Origin: Thermaceae bacterium
Lineage (GTDB): Bacteria > Deinococcota > Deinococci > Deinococcales > Marinithermaceae
NCBI GenBank assembly: GCA_027067955.1
Contig: JAMOUW010000072.1
Span: 1 to 64,000, forward strand
Length of the DNA stretch: 64,000 bases
Direction: 5' to 3'
Part shown: piece by piece, positions 53,508 to 62,125 of the stretch
Numbering within the stretch: position 1 is the first letter of the stretch
How the letters are laid out: each line of letters starts with the position of its first letter
Notes under the pieces: model-generated
What the model was told of the DNA's origin: nothing
Database searches by the model: none
The model's input: the letters and a program-made list of their open reading frames with translations, nothing else
Translations under genes and position numbers: made by a program

Positions 53508-54950
53508 ATGGATCTGCTGCGGCAGCCCGTTGTAGGCCGTTTCGTTCGCTGGCGCTATAGTCGTTTTGTATTACAGCTGCCGTTGCTTTTATTGGCTTTG
53601 CTAGCGATCTACGATGGCTTTGCGGGCCGTCAGCTAGCGCCAAAGAATTTGGCAACGGTATCCGTTTGGCTGCATTATCGAGGATTTCTGGTTTTGATCA
53701 TCGCAGTCTTGGGTAATTTATTTTGCAGCGCCTGCCCGTTAATGCTCACGCGCGGACTTAGCGAACGCTTGCGGCGTTTCGTTCCCCAGCTTTCCTGGCC
53801 CATGGCCTTGAGAAATAAGTATTTCGTTCTGGTTTTTACACTTATATATCTCTTTGCGTATGAATATTTTGACTTGTGGGCCAGTCCGTGGCTGACTGCG
53901 TGGCTCATGGTTGGATATTTCGGGGCTGCGCTTGTGACCGATATGATATTTCCCGCCGGTACGTTTTGTAAGTACGTGTGTCCGCTCGGCAATTTTAACT
54001 TTACGCTTTCCACGGTTAGTCCAACTAAAATCGGTGTCCGCGATCAGCAGACGTGTTTAGCCTGCGAAGGACACTTTTGCGTTAACGGCAGGGTGGACAC
54101 CGCGCATGGCCCCGAGCCACTGTCATTCGACACCGGTGCGACTGCGGGGGCAAGATACCCGGGATGCGAAACCAGACTGTATGCGCCGGAAATCGAAAGC
54201 AATTTCGATTGTACCCTTTGTTTCAACTGCGTCAGGGCGTGTCCCTATGACAATGTGACCTGGGAAATGCGCAATCCGGCGCGGGAGTGGACGGAGGTCC
54301 GTTACCGCTTGGATTACGTATTGCTGGGTTTGCTGCTGTTTTTTGCCGGTTTTATGAACGCTTTCGCGATGATTCCCGCCTATTACGATCTCGCGGAACG
54401 GGCTGCAGTGTGGCTGCGCACGCAGAATGAGGCGTTCTTGTTGGTAATGGCCTTCGTTGTTTGGGTGGGAGCTGGGTTGGGGGTGACGATGCTCGTAGTG
54501 CGCGTCTCTGACAGGTTGGCGGGTCTGCAGGATACGGTTTGGGTGGGCCTGCGTCGTTGGGGCCCCGCTTTCCTGCCCCTCACTTTCGCAATGTGGGCGG
54601 GACACTATGCCTACCACTTCTTGACCGGTTGGGCCACCATCGTGCCCGTGACACAGCAGGCACTGGCGAATCTCGGGCTTGCTGTGGGGGAACCAAACTG
54701 GCAGCTAGCCGCACTGGTGCCCGAAAATCTCCTTTATCCTCTTCAGGTAATCATTCTTTATTTGGGGTTGACCGGCTCGGCGTACACCGTTTTCGCCAAG
54801 GCGCGCGAGCTCGGAAGGACATCTTCCGCGTTGCCGATGTTCTTTTATCTTGCCGTACTCGTCGTGCTTACGCTGTGGGTACTTGCTCAGCCGATGGAAA
54901 TGCGTGGCACCCTGCTGGATCCCGGAAGCCAGCCTGGAGGTTTGAAGTGA
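53508..54950 (+). CDS. Membrane 4Fe-4S protein, NapH/NosR/CcoG type
   Basis: 480-aa protein with about eight to nine helices and cysteine motifs CSACPLML, CKYVCPLGN, CLACEGHFC and CTLCFNCVRACPYDN, the last a classical ferredoxin-type 4Fe-4S motif. The CxxxCP motifs facing the membrane are typical of the NosR/NapH/CcoG (RdxA) family, which passes electrons across the membrane or helps copper loading. Start ATG 53508 follows AGGAGG. The flanking genes suggest a copper or respiratory role (inference). Confidence 0.78.
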   Translation: MDLLRQPVVGRFVRWRYSRFVLQLPLLLLALLAIYDGFAGRQLAPKNLATVSVWLHYRGFLVLIIAVLGNLFCSACPLMLTRGLSERLRRFVPQLSWPMALRNKYFVLVFTLIYLFAYEYFDLWASPWLTAWLMVGYFGAALVTDMIFPAGTFCKYVCPLGNFNFTLSTVSPTKIGVRDQQTCLACEGHFCVNGRVDTAHGPEPLSFDTGATAGARYPGCETRLYAPEIESNFDCTLCFNCVRACPYDNVTWEMRNPAREWTEVRYRLDYVLLGLLLFFAGFMNAFAMIPAYYDLAERAAVWLRTQNEAFLLVMAFVVWVGAGLGVTMLVVRVSDRLAGLQDTVWVGLRRWGPAFLPLTFAMWAGHYAYHFLTGWATIVPVTQQALANLGLAVGEPNWQLAALVPENLLYPLQVIILYLGLTGSAYTVFAKARELGRTSSALPMFFYLAVLVVLTLWVLAQPMEMRGTLLDPGSQPGGLK

Positions 54951-55528
54951 TTTTTCGTGGATTGCTGCTTTTGCTGGGGACTGCCTTCGTTGGCGTCGCC
55001 TGGGGACATGCGGAGCCTGTACAGGTGGTGGTCGTCCTGAGACCTGCGGTTGACCGGATCGAGGTGGAGGCGCAGATGGTGGGCGGGGTCAGTACCTTGC
55101 CGATACGTGGCGCGGTAGTGGAGGCACGTCTTTATCCCCGTTCCCCCGAGCTGGACTCCTTGTTGGAAGAGGGGGGGGAGCAGGGCATTTCCCGGGCCGG
55201 TGATCCCGACCTGCCCGGCACTCCCCTTGTGCGGGTCCCCCTGATAGAATCCAGGGAAGGTGGGTATCATGCTACTTTCCCCGTTCCTGAGCCGGGAGAA
55301 TATTTTATTGCGGTAGTGGACACTACATTCAAAGGCGAGGCGGCGGTTGCGGCCAAGCCCGTAAAGTTTCCCCTGCCGGCATCGGGTACCACCCTGACGC
55401 TCGAGCTGCCGGAAACGTCCACGCCAAACCGCTACCTGCTTTATGCCCTGCTAGGGCTGGTGCTGCCAGCGCTGGTGGGGATTGGCTTCGCGCTCGCGGC
55501 CCGCGGAGACCGTAAACCCCGTGATTAA
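54947..55528 (+). CDS. Exported protein with C-terminal membrane anchor
   Basis: 193 aa, GTG start overlapping the upstream stop by 4 bp. Signal peptide (1-20, ending AWGHA), an extracytoplasmic beta-rich domain (about 21-160; [19 protein letters not shown]) and a C-terminal helix (about 167-187) followed by basic residues. The His right after the signal and the domain style recall CopC/YtkA-like copper proteins. Third gene of a unit with the lipoprotein and 4Fe-4S protein. Confidence 0.72.
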   Translation: MIFRGLLLLLGTAFVGVAWGHAEPVQVVVVLRPAVDRIEVEAQMVGGVSTLPIRGAVVEARLYPRSPELDSLLEEGGEQGISRAGDPDLPGTPLVRVPLIESREGGYHATFPVPEPGEYFIAVVDTTFKGEAAVAAKPVKFPLPASGTTLTLELPETSTPNRYLLYALLGLVLPALVGIGFALAARGDRKPRD

Positions 55529-56496
55529 CTTTCTTGCAACCAGCGTGCGGCAGCGGCTGCGAAATATGTGAGTACGAATTGCGCTCCGGCGCGACGCAGG
55601 GCGGTTAGGGATTCGAGCACCACCCGGCGTTCATCGATCCAGCCGTTTTGCGCTGCGGCCTTTATCATCGCGTATTCGCCGGAAACGTGGTATGCGGCCA
55701 GGGGTTTGTTGAGGCGCTGCCGTAGGAGTGGGAGCACGTCCAGGTAAGGGAGAGCCGGTTTTACCATGAGCATGTCTGCCCCTTCCTGATCGTCTAATGC
55801 GGCTTCGCGAAGGGCATCCCAGTATCCGCCCGCGGGATCCATCTGGTAGCTGCTGCGGTCTCCGAAGGCGGGGGCGCTGTCGGCGGCGTCGCGGAAGGGG
55901 CCGTAAAATGCCGATGAATATTTGACCGCGTAAGAAAGCACAGGCACATTCGCGAAGCCTTCCTCATCGAGGGCCGCACGGATGGCCGCAACCTGTCCGT
56001 CCATCATGGCGCTGGGGGCGACTACGTCAGCGCCGGCGCGGGCCTGGCTTACTGCCGTACGCGCCAGCAGTTCCAGGGTGGCGTCGTTATCTACGGTATC
56101 GCCGTATACGATTCCGCAGTGGCCGTGATCGGTGTACTCGCAAAGGCAGGTGTCGGCCATCACGAGCAGTTCGGGAAGTTCGCCTTTGATACGCCTGACC
56201 GCTTCCTGGACCAAGCCAAGGTCGGAGTAGGCTCCCGTTCCTGTGGCGTTTTTCTCCTCTTGGGGCAGGACGCCGAAGACCATGATCCCCCCGAGCCCCA
56301 GGTTTACGGCTTCCGCCGCCGCTTTTAGCAGGCTGTCCAGCGAGTGGCGCTGCTGTCCAGGCATTGAAGAGATGGGTTCGGGGTCTGGTCCCTTGTGAAC
56401 GAACAGCGGCCATACCAAGTGGCGCGGTTCAAGACCGATCTCACGAACAAGCCGACGTATATTTTGTTGTAGGCGCAACCTGCGGGGGCGTTCCAT
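55525..56496 (-). CDS. hemB: Delta-aminolevulinic acid dehydratase
   Basis: Makes porphobilinogen in heme synthesis. 323 aa. Both Schiff-base lysines are visible ([20 protein letters not shown] and [12 protein letters not shown]), and the three-Cys zinc site [11 protein letters not shown] shows a Zn-type enzyme. The ATG at 56496 is taken since conserved residues start MERPRRLR; a GTG lies three codons up. Its tail overlaps the convergent gene by 4 bp. Confidence 0.94.
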   Translation of the reverse strand: MERPRRLRLQQNIRRLVREIGLEPRHLVWPLFVHKGPDPEPISSMPGQQRHSLDSLLKAAAEAVNLGLGGIMVFGVLPQEEKNATGTGAYSDLGLVQEAVRRIKGELPELLVMADTCLCEYTDHGHCGIVYGDTVDNDATLELLARTAVSQARAGADVVAPSAMMDGQVAAIRAALDEEGFANVPVLSYAVKYSSAFYGPFRDAADSAPAFGDRSSYQMDPAGGYWDALREAALDDQEGADMLMVKPALPYLDVLPLLRQRLNKPLAAYHVSGEYAMIKAAAQNGWIDERRVVLESLTALRRAGAQFVLTYFAAAAARWLQES

Positions 56497-56539
56497 GACC
56501 CCCACGTTACAAAAAATGCCGGGAGGTTGTGGCCTTATC

Positions 56540-56545
56540 TATAAT
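56540..56545 (+). promoter_or_regulatory. -10 box of the ebfC-recR operon
   Basis: TATAAT lies 16 nt before the ebfC ATG, with the ribosome site GGAGGG between. No good -35 hexamer was found at 16-18 bp. Confidence 0.45.
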
Positions 56546-56561
56546 GGAGAGCGGAGGGCTA

Positions 56562-56876
56562 ATGAACTTTCAGAAACTGCTCAAGGAGGCGAAGAAGGCA
56601 CAGCAAAAGGCCGCTGAGATCCAGGAAAAACTTTCTGGGATGACCGTCGTGGGTACAGCTGCCGGCGGCTTGGTAGAGGTAACAGCCAACGGGCACGGGC
56701 AGATAGTGGCCATCACGCTAAAACCTGAAGCCGTGGATCCGGAAGATGTAGAGGCCCTCGAGGATTTGCTCCTCGTTGCTGTGCAGGACGCCCAGGCCAA
56801 GGCCGCTGAGCTGTCCGAGAAAGAGATGGGCGGAGGCCTGGGTCAAATGGGCCAGATGCTGGGAGGCCTTTTTTGA
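56562..56876 (+). CDS. ebfC: Nucleoid-associated protein, YbaB/EbfC family
   Basis: 104 aa. The pattern MNFQKLLKEAKKAQQKAAEIQEKL, GLVEVTANGHGQIV and the Gly/Met-rich end GGGLGQMGQMLGG is the family. Binds DNA as a dimer; in many bacteria sits next to recR, as here, where the recR TTG start overlaps its stop. Confidence 0.92.
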   Translation: MNFQKLLKEAKKAQQKAAEIQEKLSGMTVVGTAAGGLVEVTANGHGQIVAITLKPEAVDPEDVEALEDLLLVAVQDAQAKAAELSEKEMGGGLGQMGQMLGGLF

Positions 56877-57466
56877 GGTATCCCGACCGCCTGCTTGCGC
56901 TGATTCGTTCGCTTTCCAGGTTGCCCGGGGTGGGACCAAAGAGCGCACAGAAGCTGGGTTTGCATCTTGCTCAGAACAAGGCCGAAGCGGGTGAGCTCGC
57001 CGCCGCACTGGAGGAAGTAAGGCGTCACATAGGAGTTTGCGAGCGCTGCGGGAATCTGGCCGAGGGGAAATTATGTCCTGTTTGCGCCGATCCGCAACGT
57101 GATGCTGGGATGATCGCCGTGGTGGAAAGCGCGGCCGACGTGCTTGCCATTGAGAAAAGCGGTGAGTATTCCGGGGTTTATCACGTACTGGGAGGAGTAT
57201 TGAATCCGCTTGAAGGTGTGGGGCCTGAGCACCTGCGCATCGAAAGCTTGCTGGAGCGTGCGCGTGGCGCTAGAGAAGTCATTCTCGCAACCTCCATGAC
57301 GGTTGAAGGGGAGGCTACTGCTGCTTATCTGAGTGAGCTGCTTTCCGGGTCGGGGGTCAAGCTGAGCCGCCCGGCGTACGGTTTGCCCGTCGGGGGTACT
57401 TTAGAATATGTGGATGAGGTCACTTTGGCCCGGGCGCTGGCACATCGCCAGCCCATGCCCGAGTAA
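56873..57466 (+). CDS. recR: Recombination mediator RecR
   Basis: Gap-repair protein that with RecF/RecO loads RecA. 197 aa: helix-hairpin-helix (LSRLPGVGPKSAQKL), Cys4 zinc finger CERCG...CPVC (about 56-72) and Toprim domain (IAVVESAADVLAIEKSG). Start TTG (56873), inside the ebfC stop TGA. Confidence 0.93.
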   Translation: MRYPDRLLALIRSLSRLPGVGPKSAQKLGLHLAQNKAEAGELAAALEEVRRHIGVCERCGNLAEGKLCPVCADPQRDAGMIAVVESAADVLAIEKSGEYSGVYHVLGGVLNPLEGVGPEHLRIESLLERARGAREVILATSMTVEGEATAAYLSELLSGSGVKLSRPAYGLPVGGTLEYVDEVTLARALAHRQPMPE

Positions 57467-57474
57467 GGAGGGCC

Positions 57475-57837
57475 ATGCGAGAGTTTGAAGCGGTGCTGAG
57501 CAATCTGGTTATCGAAGTTGGAGGTCTTTACGCCGCAGCCCTTGGCGGGGTGGATGGGTTGATGATCGAGGGTTTCTCCCGCGCTTCGATGATCGATCTT
57601 GAGAGCGCCGTTGCCGAGCATGCAGGATTGTTGCGGGTCACTCGCGAGCGTTACGCGGCCACCATGAGCACCCCGGACGTTCGTGAGTGCATGGTCATAG
57701 GTGATCCCATTGTTGGGTACGTCACGCCAGTTAGTGAAGAATACTTTTTGCTGTGCGTGGGCAGCCCTGAGGTGAACCTCGGGCAATTGCGCCTTAAAGC
57801 ATCGCAGGCAGCTGAGGTGTTGAAGGGGGTGCTGTAG
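57475..57837 (+). CDS. Roadblock/LC7-like protein 1
   Basis: 120 aa. The MglB-like roadblock fold is suggested by AALGGVDGLMIEGFSR and the C-terminal beta-helix pattern. It begins 8 nt after recR and touches the next roadblock-like gene. In Thermus and Myxococcus, MglB is the GTPase-activating partner of MglA for polarity; no MglA is in this window, so the target is unknown. Confidence 0.68.
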   Translation: MREFEAVLSNLVIEVGGLYAAALGGVDGLMIEGFSRASMIDLESAVAEHAGLLRVTRERYAATMSTPDVRECMVIGDPIVGYVTPVSEEYFLLCVGSPEVNLGQLRLKASQAAEVLKGVL

Positions 57838-58172
57838 TGAGCTGGCTAAATGAACTGGAGGCTTTGCCGTCGGTGCAAAGGGCGGTGCTGGCAGGAATGG
57901 ATGGCCTGGTGATCGAGTCGGTGGGCCGGGGGGGATTGTCCCCCTCGGTGCTGGCGGCGGAGATGGCATCCCTTGTGCGGGCCATGGGAGGAATAACCGG
58001 AGCCCTCGGAGAGGATCTGCGCCGCTTTACCCTTGCCACCGGCAGCCATGAACTTCTGGCCGTATGTTTTGATGGATATTGCCTGGGAGCGCTGATTGAA
58101 AGAGGCAGTGAGCGCGCCGTGGTGGGTCAGACCCTGACGAACCTGGCAATGCGCCTGGTGGACCAGCTATAA
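57837..58172 (+). CDS. Roadblock/LC7-like protein 2
   Basis: 111 aa, GTG start sharing one base with the previous stop. The motif AVLAGMDGLVIESVGRGG and the downstream MASLVRAMGGITGALGEDLRRFTL are typical of the fold. Likely pairs with one or both neighbours as heterodimer (inference). Confidence 0.72.
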   Translation: MSWLNELEALPSVQRAVLAGMDGLVIESVGRGGLSPSVLAAEMASLVRAMGGITGALGEDLRRFTLATGSHELLAVCFDGYCLGALIERGSERAVVGQTLTNLAMRLVDQL

Positions 58173-58181
58173 GGAGGATAA

Positions 58182-58547
58182 ATGTCCATTCAAGAATTAC
58201 TTCAGCAACTCACAGAGGACGAGAGCGTTAAAGCGGTGGCTCTGGTGAGTGAAGACGGTTTCGTTATAGAAAGCGTTGGTAAGGAAAAGGCGGCTGATCT
58301 CGATTTCGTCGGTGGAGCCGCCACCTCTGCTATGGCGAGTTCGCGCGCCCTCGCTGATCATCTAAAAAAGGGCGAGGTGGAAGAGGTCATGGTCGAGTTC
58401 GATGAAAAATCTATGCTTCTTGACCCTTTGCAGGTTGCCGGCACCACTTATAGCCTGGTATTGCTCCTCGCAAATGCTCAGAATTTGGGCCGCGTCCGCT
58501 TTCAAATAAAAAAGGTGCGCGAACGTTTGCTGGAGGCCCTGGCGTGA
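58182..58547 (+). CDS. Roadblock/LC7-like protein 3
   Basis: 121 aa with AVALVSEDGFVIESVGKE and the C-terminal dimerisation strand (TTYSLVLLLANAQNLGRVRF, then a helix). Ribosome site AGGAGG 5 nt before the ATG (the strongest of the three), so it is probably the most expressed. Overlaps the DUF3467-like gene by 4 bp. Confidence 0.75.
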   Translation: MSIQELLQQLTEDESVKAVALVSEDGFVIESVGKEKAADLDFVGGAATSAMASSRALADHLKKGEVEEVMVEFDEKSMLLDPLQVAGTTYSLVLLLANAQNLGRVRFQIKKVRERLLEALA

Positions 58548-58822
58548 CAAACGAGCTGCGGCTTGATATCGACAAGGAAACCGCGAAAGGCCAGTACAGT
58601 AACCTGGCTGTTTTCAGTCATACTCCCAACGAGTTTTTTCTCGATTTCGCGCTAATGCAGCCACAGGGAATGGCGCAGGTAGTATCCCGCATCATTACCA
58701 GCCCTCAGCACGCCAAGGCTCTCATGCAATCTCTCGCTGACAATATAAGGAAGTACGAAGCCCAGTACGGCCCCATTCCCGATCTCCAAAGCGGACACAT
58801 GACCGAGGGCCCCCAGGCCTAG
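58544..58822 (+). CDS. DUF3467-family protein
   Basis: 92 aa, GTG start. YSNLAVFSHTPNEFFLDFAL and RIITSPQHAKALMQSLADNIRKYEAQYG are the DUF3467 pattern. Function unknown. The end of the unit with ebfC, recR and the roadblock genes, translationally coupled to the third roadblock gene. Confidence 0.8.
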   Translation: MTNELRLDIDKETAKGQYSNLAVFSHTPNEFFLDFALMQPQGMAQVVSRIITSPQHAKALMQSLADNIRKYEAQYGPIPDLQSGHMTEGPQA

Positions 58823-58882
58823 AATGCGTTGAAATATATCCCGCAGCTGGCATCGCCGGCTACGGGATCGTTGTGGACATGA

Positions 58883-60118
58883 TCAAACCTGTTTTAATAG
58901 AAGCACCGCATTCTGACCGCCGAAGGCGAAGGAGTTAGAAAGGGCATATTTCACGGTTTTTTCTCGCGGCTCCCCGGCTACGTAATCCAGGTCTAACTCT
59001 GGTTCAGATTCGAAAAGATTAATTGTTGGCGGAATGACGCCGTTTGCCAGCGCCTGGGCGGTAGCGATTGCCTCCACGGCACCAGCCGCCCCCAGCAGAT
59101 GACCGGTCATCGATTTGGTGGAAGAGATGAGCAAATTGTAGGCATGTTCACCAAACAGCTTCTTGATGGCCAGGGTTTCGGCGCGGTCGTTTAGCGGGGT
59201 AGAGGTGCCGTGGGCGTTGATATAGCCGATTTGCTCGGGCGCAACGTCAGCGTCACGCATTGCAGCTCTCATGGCGAGCGTCGCGCCCTTGCCCTCGGGA
59301 TGGGGCTCGGTGATGTGATGGGCGTCTTCGCTGCGGCCGAATCCCACAATTTCGGCGTAGATGGTTGCGCCTCGTTTTCTGGCGTGTTCGTATTCTTCGA
59401 GGACCAGTACCCCCGCACCCTCGGCCAGCACGAAGCCGTCGCGGTCCTTGTCGAAGGGTCGGCTGGCTCTTTGGGGGTCGTCATTACGGGTGGAAAGCGC
59501 ACGCATGACGGCAAAGCCGCCGATCGCCATGGGTGTTACCGAGGCTTCTGTACCGCCGGTGAGCATTACGTCCGCTTCCCCGTGTTGAATCATACGTGCT
59601 GCACTGCCCACCGAGTCGGTGCCGGTGGCACAGGCGGTAACAACGGTCGAGCTGGGCCCCTGGAATCCGTATTTCATAGCGACATGCCCAGAGGCCATAT
59701 TGGAGATCACCATTGGGATGAAGAAGGGGCTGAGGCGATGGGGGCCACGCTGGAAGTAGATTTTGAACTGGTCCTCCCAGGTTTTTATTCCGCCGATGCC
59801 GCTGCCTATGAGCACGCCGGTGGATTCGGGATCGAGCCTGTCCGGTTCCAGCCCCGAGTCCTCCAGCGCAAGCTCGGCGGCAATGAGCGCAAGCTGAACG
59901 AAACGATCCAGTCTTCGTGATTCCTTGCGGTCGAGATAGGCGTTTACGTCCACGTCCACCTCGCCTGCGATTTCCACGCTGAGCTGGTAGTCTCCAGGAT
60001 CATAACGGGTGATGCGGCGAATGCCGCTCTTGCCTTCGAGCTGGGATTGATGAAAGGCCTTGGCACCTACCCCGATAGGTGTTACCGGGCCCAGGCCTGT
60101 GATTACGACTCTTCGCAT
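58883..60118 (-). CDS. fabF: Beta-ketoacyl-ACP synthase II
   Basis: Elongates fatty acids. 411 aa; catalytic Cys163 (VTACATGTDSVG), His in INAHGTSTPLND and His/Lys in STKSMTGHLLGAAG. The ATG at 60118 has TATACT (60125-60130) 6 nt up, leaderless-type, besides a hairpin from the acpP side, so it may be transcribed on its own as well as with acpP. Confidence 0.94.
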   Translation of the reverse strand: MRRVVITGLGPVTPIGVGAKAFHQSQLEGKSGIRRITRYDPGDYQLSVEIAGEVDVDVNAYLDRKESRRLDRFVQLALIAAELALEDSGLEPDRLDPESTGVLIGSGIGGIKTWEDQFKIYFQRGPHRLSPFFIPMVISNMASGHVAMKYGFQGPSSTVVTACATGTDSVGSAARMIQHGEADVMLTGGTEASVTPMAIGGFAVMRALSTRNDDPQRASRPFDKDRDGFVLAEGAGVLVLEEYEHARKRGATIYAEIVGFGRSEDAHHITEPHPEGKGATLAMRAAMRDADVAPEQIGYINAHGTSTPLNDRAETLAIKKLFGEHAYNLLISSTKSMTGHLLGAAGAVEAIATAQALANGVIPPTINLFESEPELDLDYVAGEPREKTVKYALSNSFAFGGQNAVLLLKQV

Positions 60119-60124
60119 GGGTTC

Positions 60125-60130
60125 AGTATA
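60125..60130 (-). promoter_or_regulatory. -10 box of fabF
   Basis: TATACT 6 nt before the fabF ATG on the minus strand, without ribosome site. The expected -35 position (60148-60153) falls in the loop of the hairpin at 60134-60170. Confidence 0.5.
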
Positions 60131-60133
60131 CGG

Positions 60134-60170
60134 GGGCCGCGGAGGGGTCCAGAGGACCGGTCCGCGGCCC
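60134..60170 (-). promoter_or_regulatory. Large interrupted palindrome between acpP and fabF
   Basis: GGGCCGCGGA (60134-60143) pairs with TCCGCGGCCC (60161-60170), and inside GGTCC (60046+100 region, 60146-60150) with GGACC (60154-60158) around AGA. No T-run. It overlaps the fabF promoter spacer and may serve as operator or processing site. Confidence 0.5.
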
Positions 60171-60184
60171 GGGCGCGCTGCGGC

Positions 60185-60418
60185 TCAGGCTACCTTTTCC
60201 TGAATAAACTTGATGGCGTCGCCGACCGTACGGATATTCTCGGCTTCCTCGTCGGATATCTCCAGTCCGAATTCATCTTCCAGCCCCATTACCAGCTCTA
60301 CGATGTCAAGGGAGTCGGCGCCCAGGTCTTCGATAAAGCGCGCTTCAGGGGTGATCTTTTCGGCTTCTACCCCGAGCTTTTCCACGACTACGGCTTTGAC
60401 TTTGTCCAGAATGTCCAT
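60185..60418 (-). CDS. acpP: Acyl carrier protein
   Basis: 77 aa, acidic helical carrier; the phosphopantetheine Ser36 is in [12 protein letters not shown] very good ribosome site AGGAGG is upstream. The -10-like TAAACT at 60435-60440 and a perfect 18-bp palindrome at 60443-60460 precede it, so it likely has its own promoter. Confidence 0.95.
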   Translation of the reverse strand: MDILDKVKAVVVEKLGVEAEKITPEARFIEDLGADSLDIVELVMGLEDEFGLEISDEEAENIRTVGDAIKFIQEKVA

Positions 60419-60442
60419 TCGAACCTCCTTCGGGAGTTTATC

Positions 60443-60460
60443 ACACGCCCCGGGGCGTGT
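60443..60460 (-). promoter_or_regulatory. Perfect 18-bp palindrome upstream of acpP
   Basis: ACACGCCCC (60443-60451) followed directly by its inverse GGGGCGTGT (60452-60460). It sits just upstream of TAAACT (60435-60440), in the -35/-10 spacer, and is a candidate operator; alternatively it is the base of a small terminator for fabG. Confidence 0.5.
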
Positions 60461-60471
60461 TTGAACCGGGT

Positions 60472-61209
60472 TTAGTGCGGGTAGAGCCCGCCGTCTATGG
60501 CGATCGTTTGACCGTTGATGTAGGCTGCGGCGTCTGATGCCAGGAAGGCTACGAGCTGGGCCACCTCTTCGGGTTTGCCAAAGCGTCCTGCGGGAATTGC
60601 GCTCAGATATTCCTGCTGCACCTTTACGGGGAGGGCAGCGGTCATGTCGGATTCGATGAAGCCCGGGGCTACGGCGTTCGCGGTGATGCCGCGCCCGCCG
60701 TACTCCTTGGCGATCGTCTTGGTGAAACCGATCAGACCGGCCTTGGCGGCGACGTAGTTGGCCTGGCCGGGGTTTCCCATTAGCCCCACGACGCTGGCGA
60801 CGTTGACGATACGACCCCGGCGGGCTTTCATCATGCGCTTCACGGCTGCGCGCGTGAGGCGGAACACCGCTGAGAGATTGGTTTCGATAACCGCGTCCCA
60901 GTCGTTGTCCTTCATGCGGATGAGCAATCCGTCGCGGGTAATTCCGGCGTTGTTGATAAGGACGCTGAGGTCTCCCAGTTCCCGGGCTGCGTTTTCGACA
61001 AGTTCCGTCGCCGCTTCTCGCTTGCTAAGATCTGCCTCGATCACTGCCACCTTGCCGGCGCCTAATTTTTCTGCCTCGCCCGCGACCGCCAGTGCCGCTT
61101 CGCGGTTGCGAGCATAGTGAACCGCCAAATCGTAGCCGCGCCGGGCGAGTTCCAGGGCTATCGACCGACCTATGCCCCGGCTCGAGCCGGTTATTAGAGC
61201 CTGCTTCAC
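60472..61209 (-). CDS. fabG: 3-oxoacyl-ACP reductase
   Basis: NADPH-dependent short-chain dehydrogenase, 245 aa. TGSSRGIG cofactor motif (7-14), NNAG (about 86-89), catalytic Ser in VASVVG, and YVAAK (about 151-155). The FabG-typical end [13 protein letters not shown] is intact. It overlaps fabD by 4 bp. Confidence 0.94.
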   Translation of the reverse strand: MKQALITGSSRGIGRSIALELARRGYDLAVHYARNREAALAVAGEAEKLGAGKVAVIEADLSKREAATELVENAARELGDLSVLINNAGITRDGLLIRMKDNDWDAVIETNLSAVFRLTRAAVKRMMKARRGRIVNVASVVGLMGNPGQANYVAAKAGLIGFTKTIAKEYGGRGITANAVAPGFIESDMTAALPVKVQQEYLSAIPAGRFGKPEEVAQLVAFLASDAAAYINGQTIAIDGGLYPH

Positions 61210-62123
61210 ATAATCACCTCCTTGAGGGCGAGGGCGAGCCCATCCGGGTCTTCCACGTTGGAAGCGCGCGCCGCGGGTAGAATACGGCGTACCAGGCCGG
61301 TGAGGACGCTGCCTGAGCCCAGTTCTACGAAGTAATTCACACCGCGCGAGTGCATATTTTGAATGATTTCCACCCAGCGAACGGGTGACGTGATTTGCTC
61401 GAGTAGTAGTGCGCGGATACGCGCCGGGTCCTGCTCCGGTTGGGCGGTAACGTTTGAAAATACCGGAAAGTGCGGGGTTCGCAGCTCTACCTGTTTCAGA
61501 TCGCGCGCCAGGCTCTCGCGCGCCGGGTTCATGAGCTGCGAGTGGAAAGGCGCCGAAACCTTTAACGGCACCACGCGGCCGCGCTTTTCCTTCAGCAGTG
61601 CGACCGCGGCGTCTACGGCCTCCTTGCGACCGCTGATAACCACTTGTCCCGGGCTGTTGAGATTGGCTATCCAGACGCCCTTGATTCCCTCGACTACATC
61701 GCGTACCGCATCGTCGTCCAATTTTAGTATGGCGGCCATGGCTCCTTTTCCCTCGGGGACCGCTTCTTGCATGTAGCGACCTCGCAGGCGCACCAGGTGC
61801 AGCGCGTCCTCGAAATCAAGCGTGTCCGCTGCCACGTGGGCACTCCACTCCCCCAGGGAATGACCGGCGGCGCAGGCGGGCTCTGGTCCGCCGGCCTCGC
61901 GCCAGGCCTCCCAGGTTGCTATCGAAACCGTCAGCAGTGCGGGCTGCTGGTTTTCCGTGAGGCGCAGCGCCTCCTCGGGGCCTTGCCACATCGTTTCGAG
62001 CAAGCCGGGAAGCGAGGCTTCTGCGCGTTCGAAAACCGTACGAGCCGCTGCCGAACTTTGCGCTAAGGCCCGCCCCATGCTGACCTTTTGTGATCCCTGG
62101 CCGGGAAACAGCACGGCGAACAT
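61206..62123 (-). CDS. fabD: Malonyl-CoA:ACP transacylase
   Basis: Loads malonyl groups on ACP. 305 aa. GQGSQ at 8-12, catalytic Ser89 in AGHSLGEWSA, and His in APFHSQLM. It lies 2 nt after fabH. Confidence 0.94.
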   Translation of the reverse strand: MFAVLFPGQGSQKVSMGRALAQSSAAARTVFERAEASLPGLLETMWQGPEEALRLTENQQPALLTVSIATWEAWREAGGPEPACAAGHSLGEWSAHVAADTLDFEDALHLVRLRGRYMQEAVPEGKGAMAAILKLDDDAVRDVVEGIKGVWIANLNSPGQVVISGRKEAVDAAVALLKEKRGRVVPLKVSAPFHSQLMNPARESLARDLKQVELRTPHFPVFSNVTAQPEQDPARIRALLLEQITSPVRWVEIIQNMHSRGVNYFVELGSGSVLTGLVRRILPAARASNVEDPDGLALALKEVIM

Positions 62124-62125
62124 GA

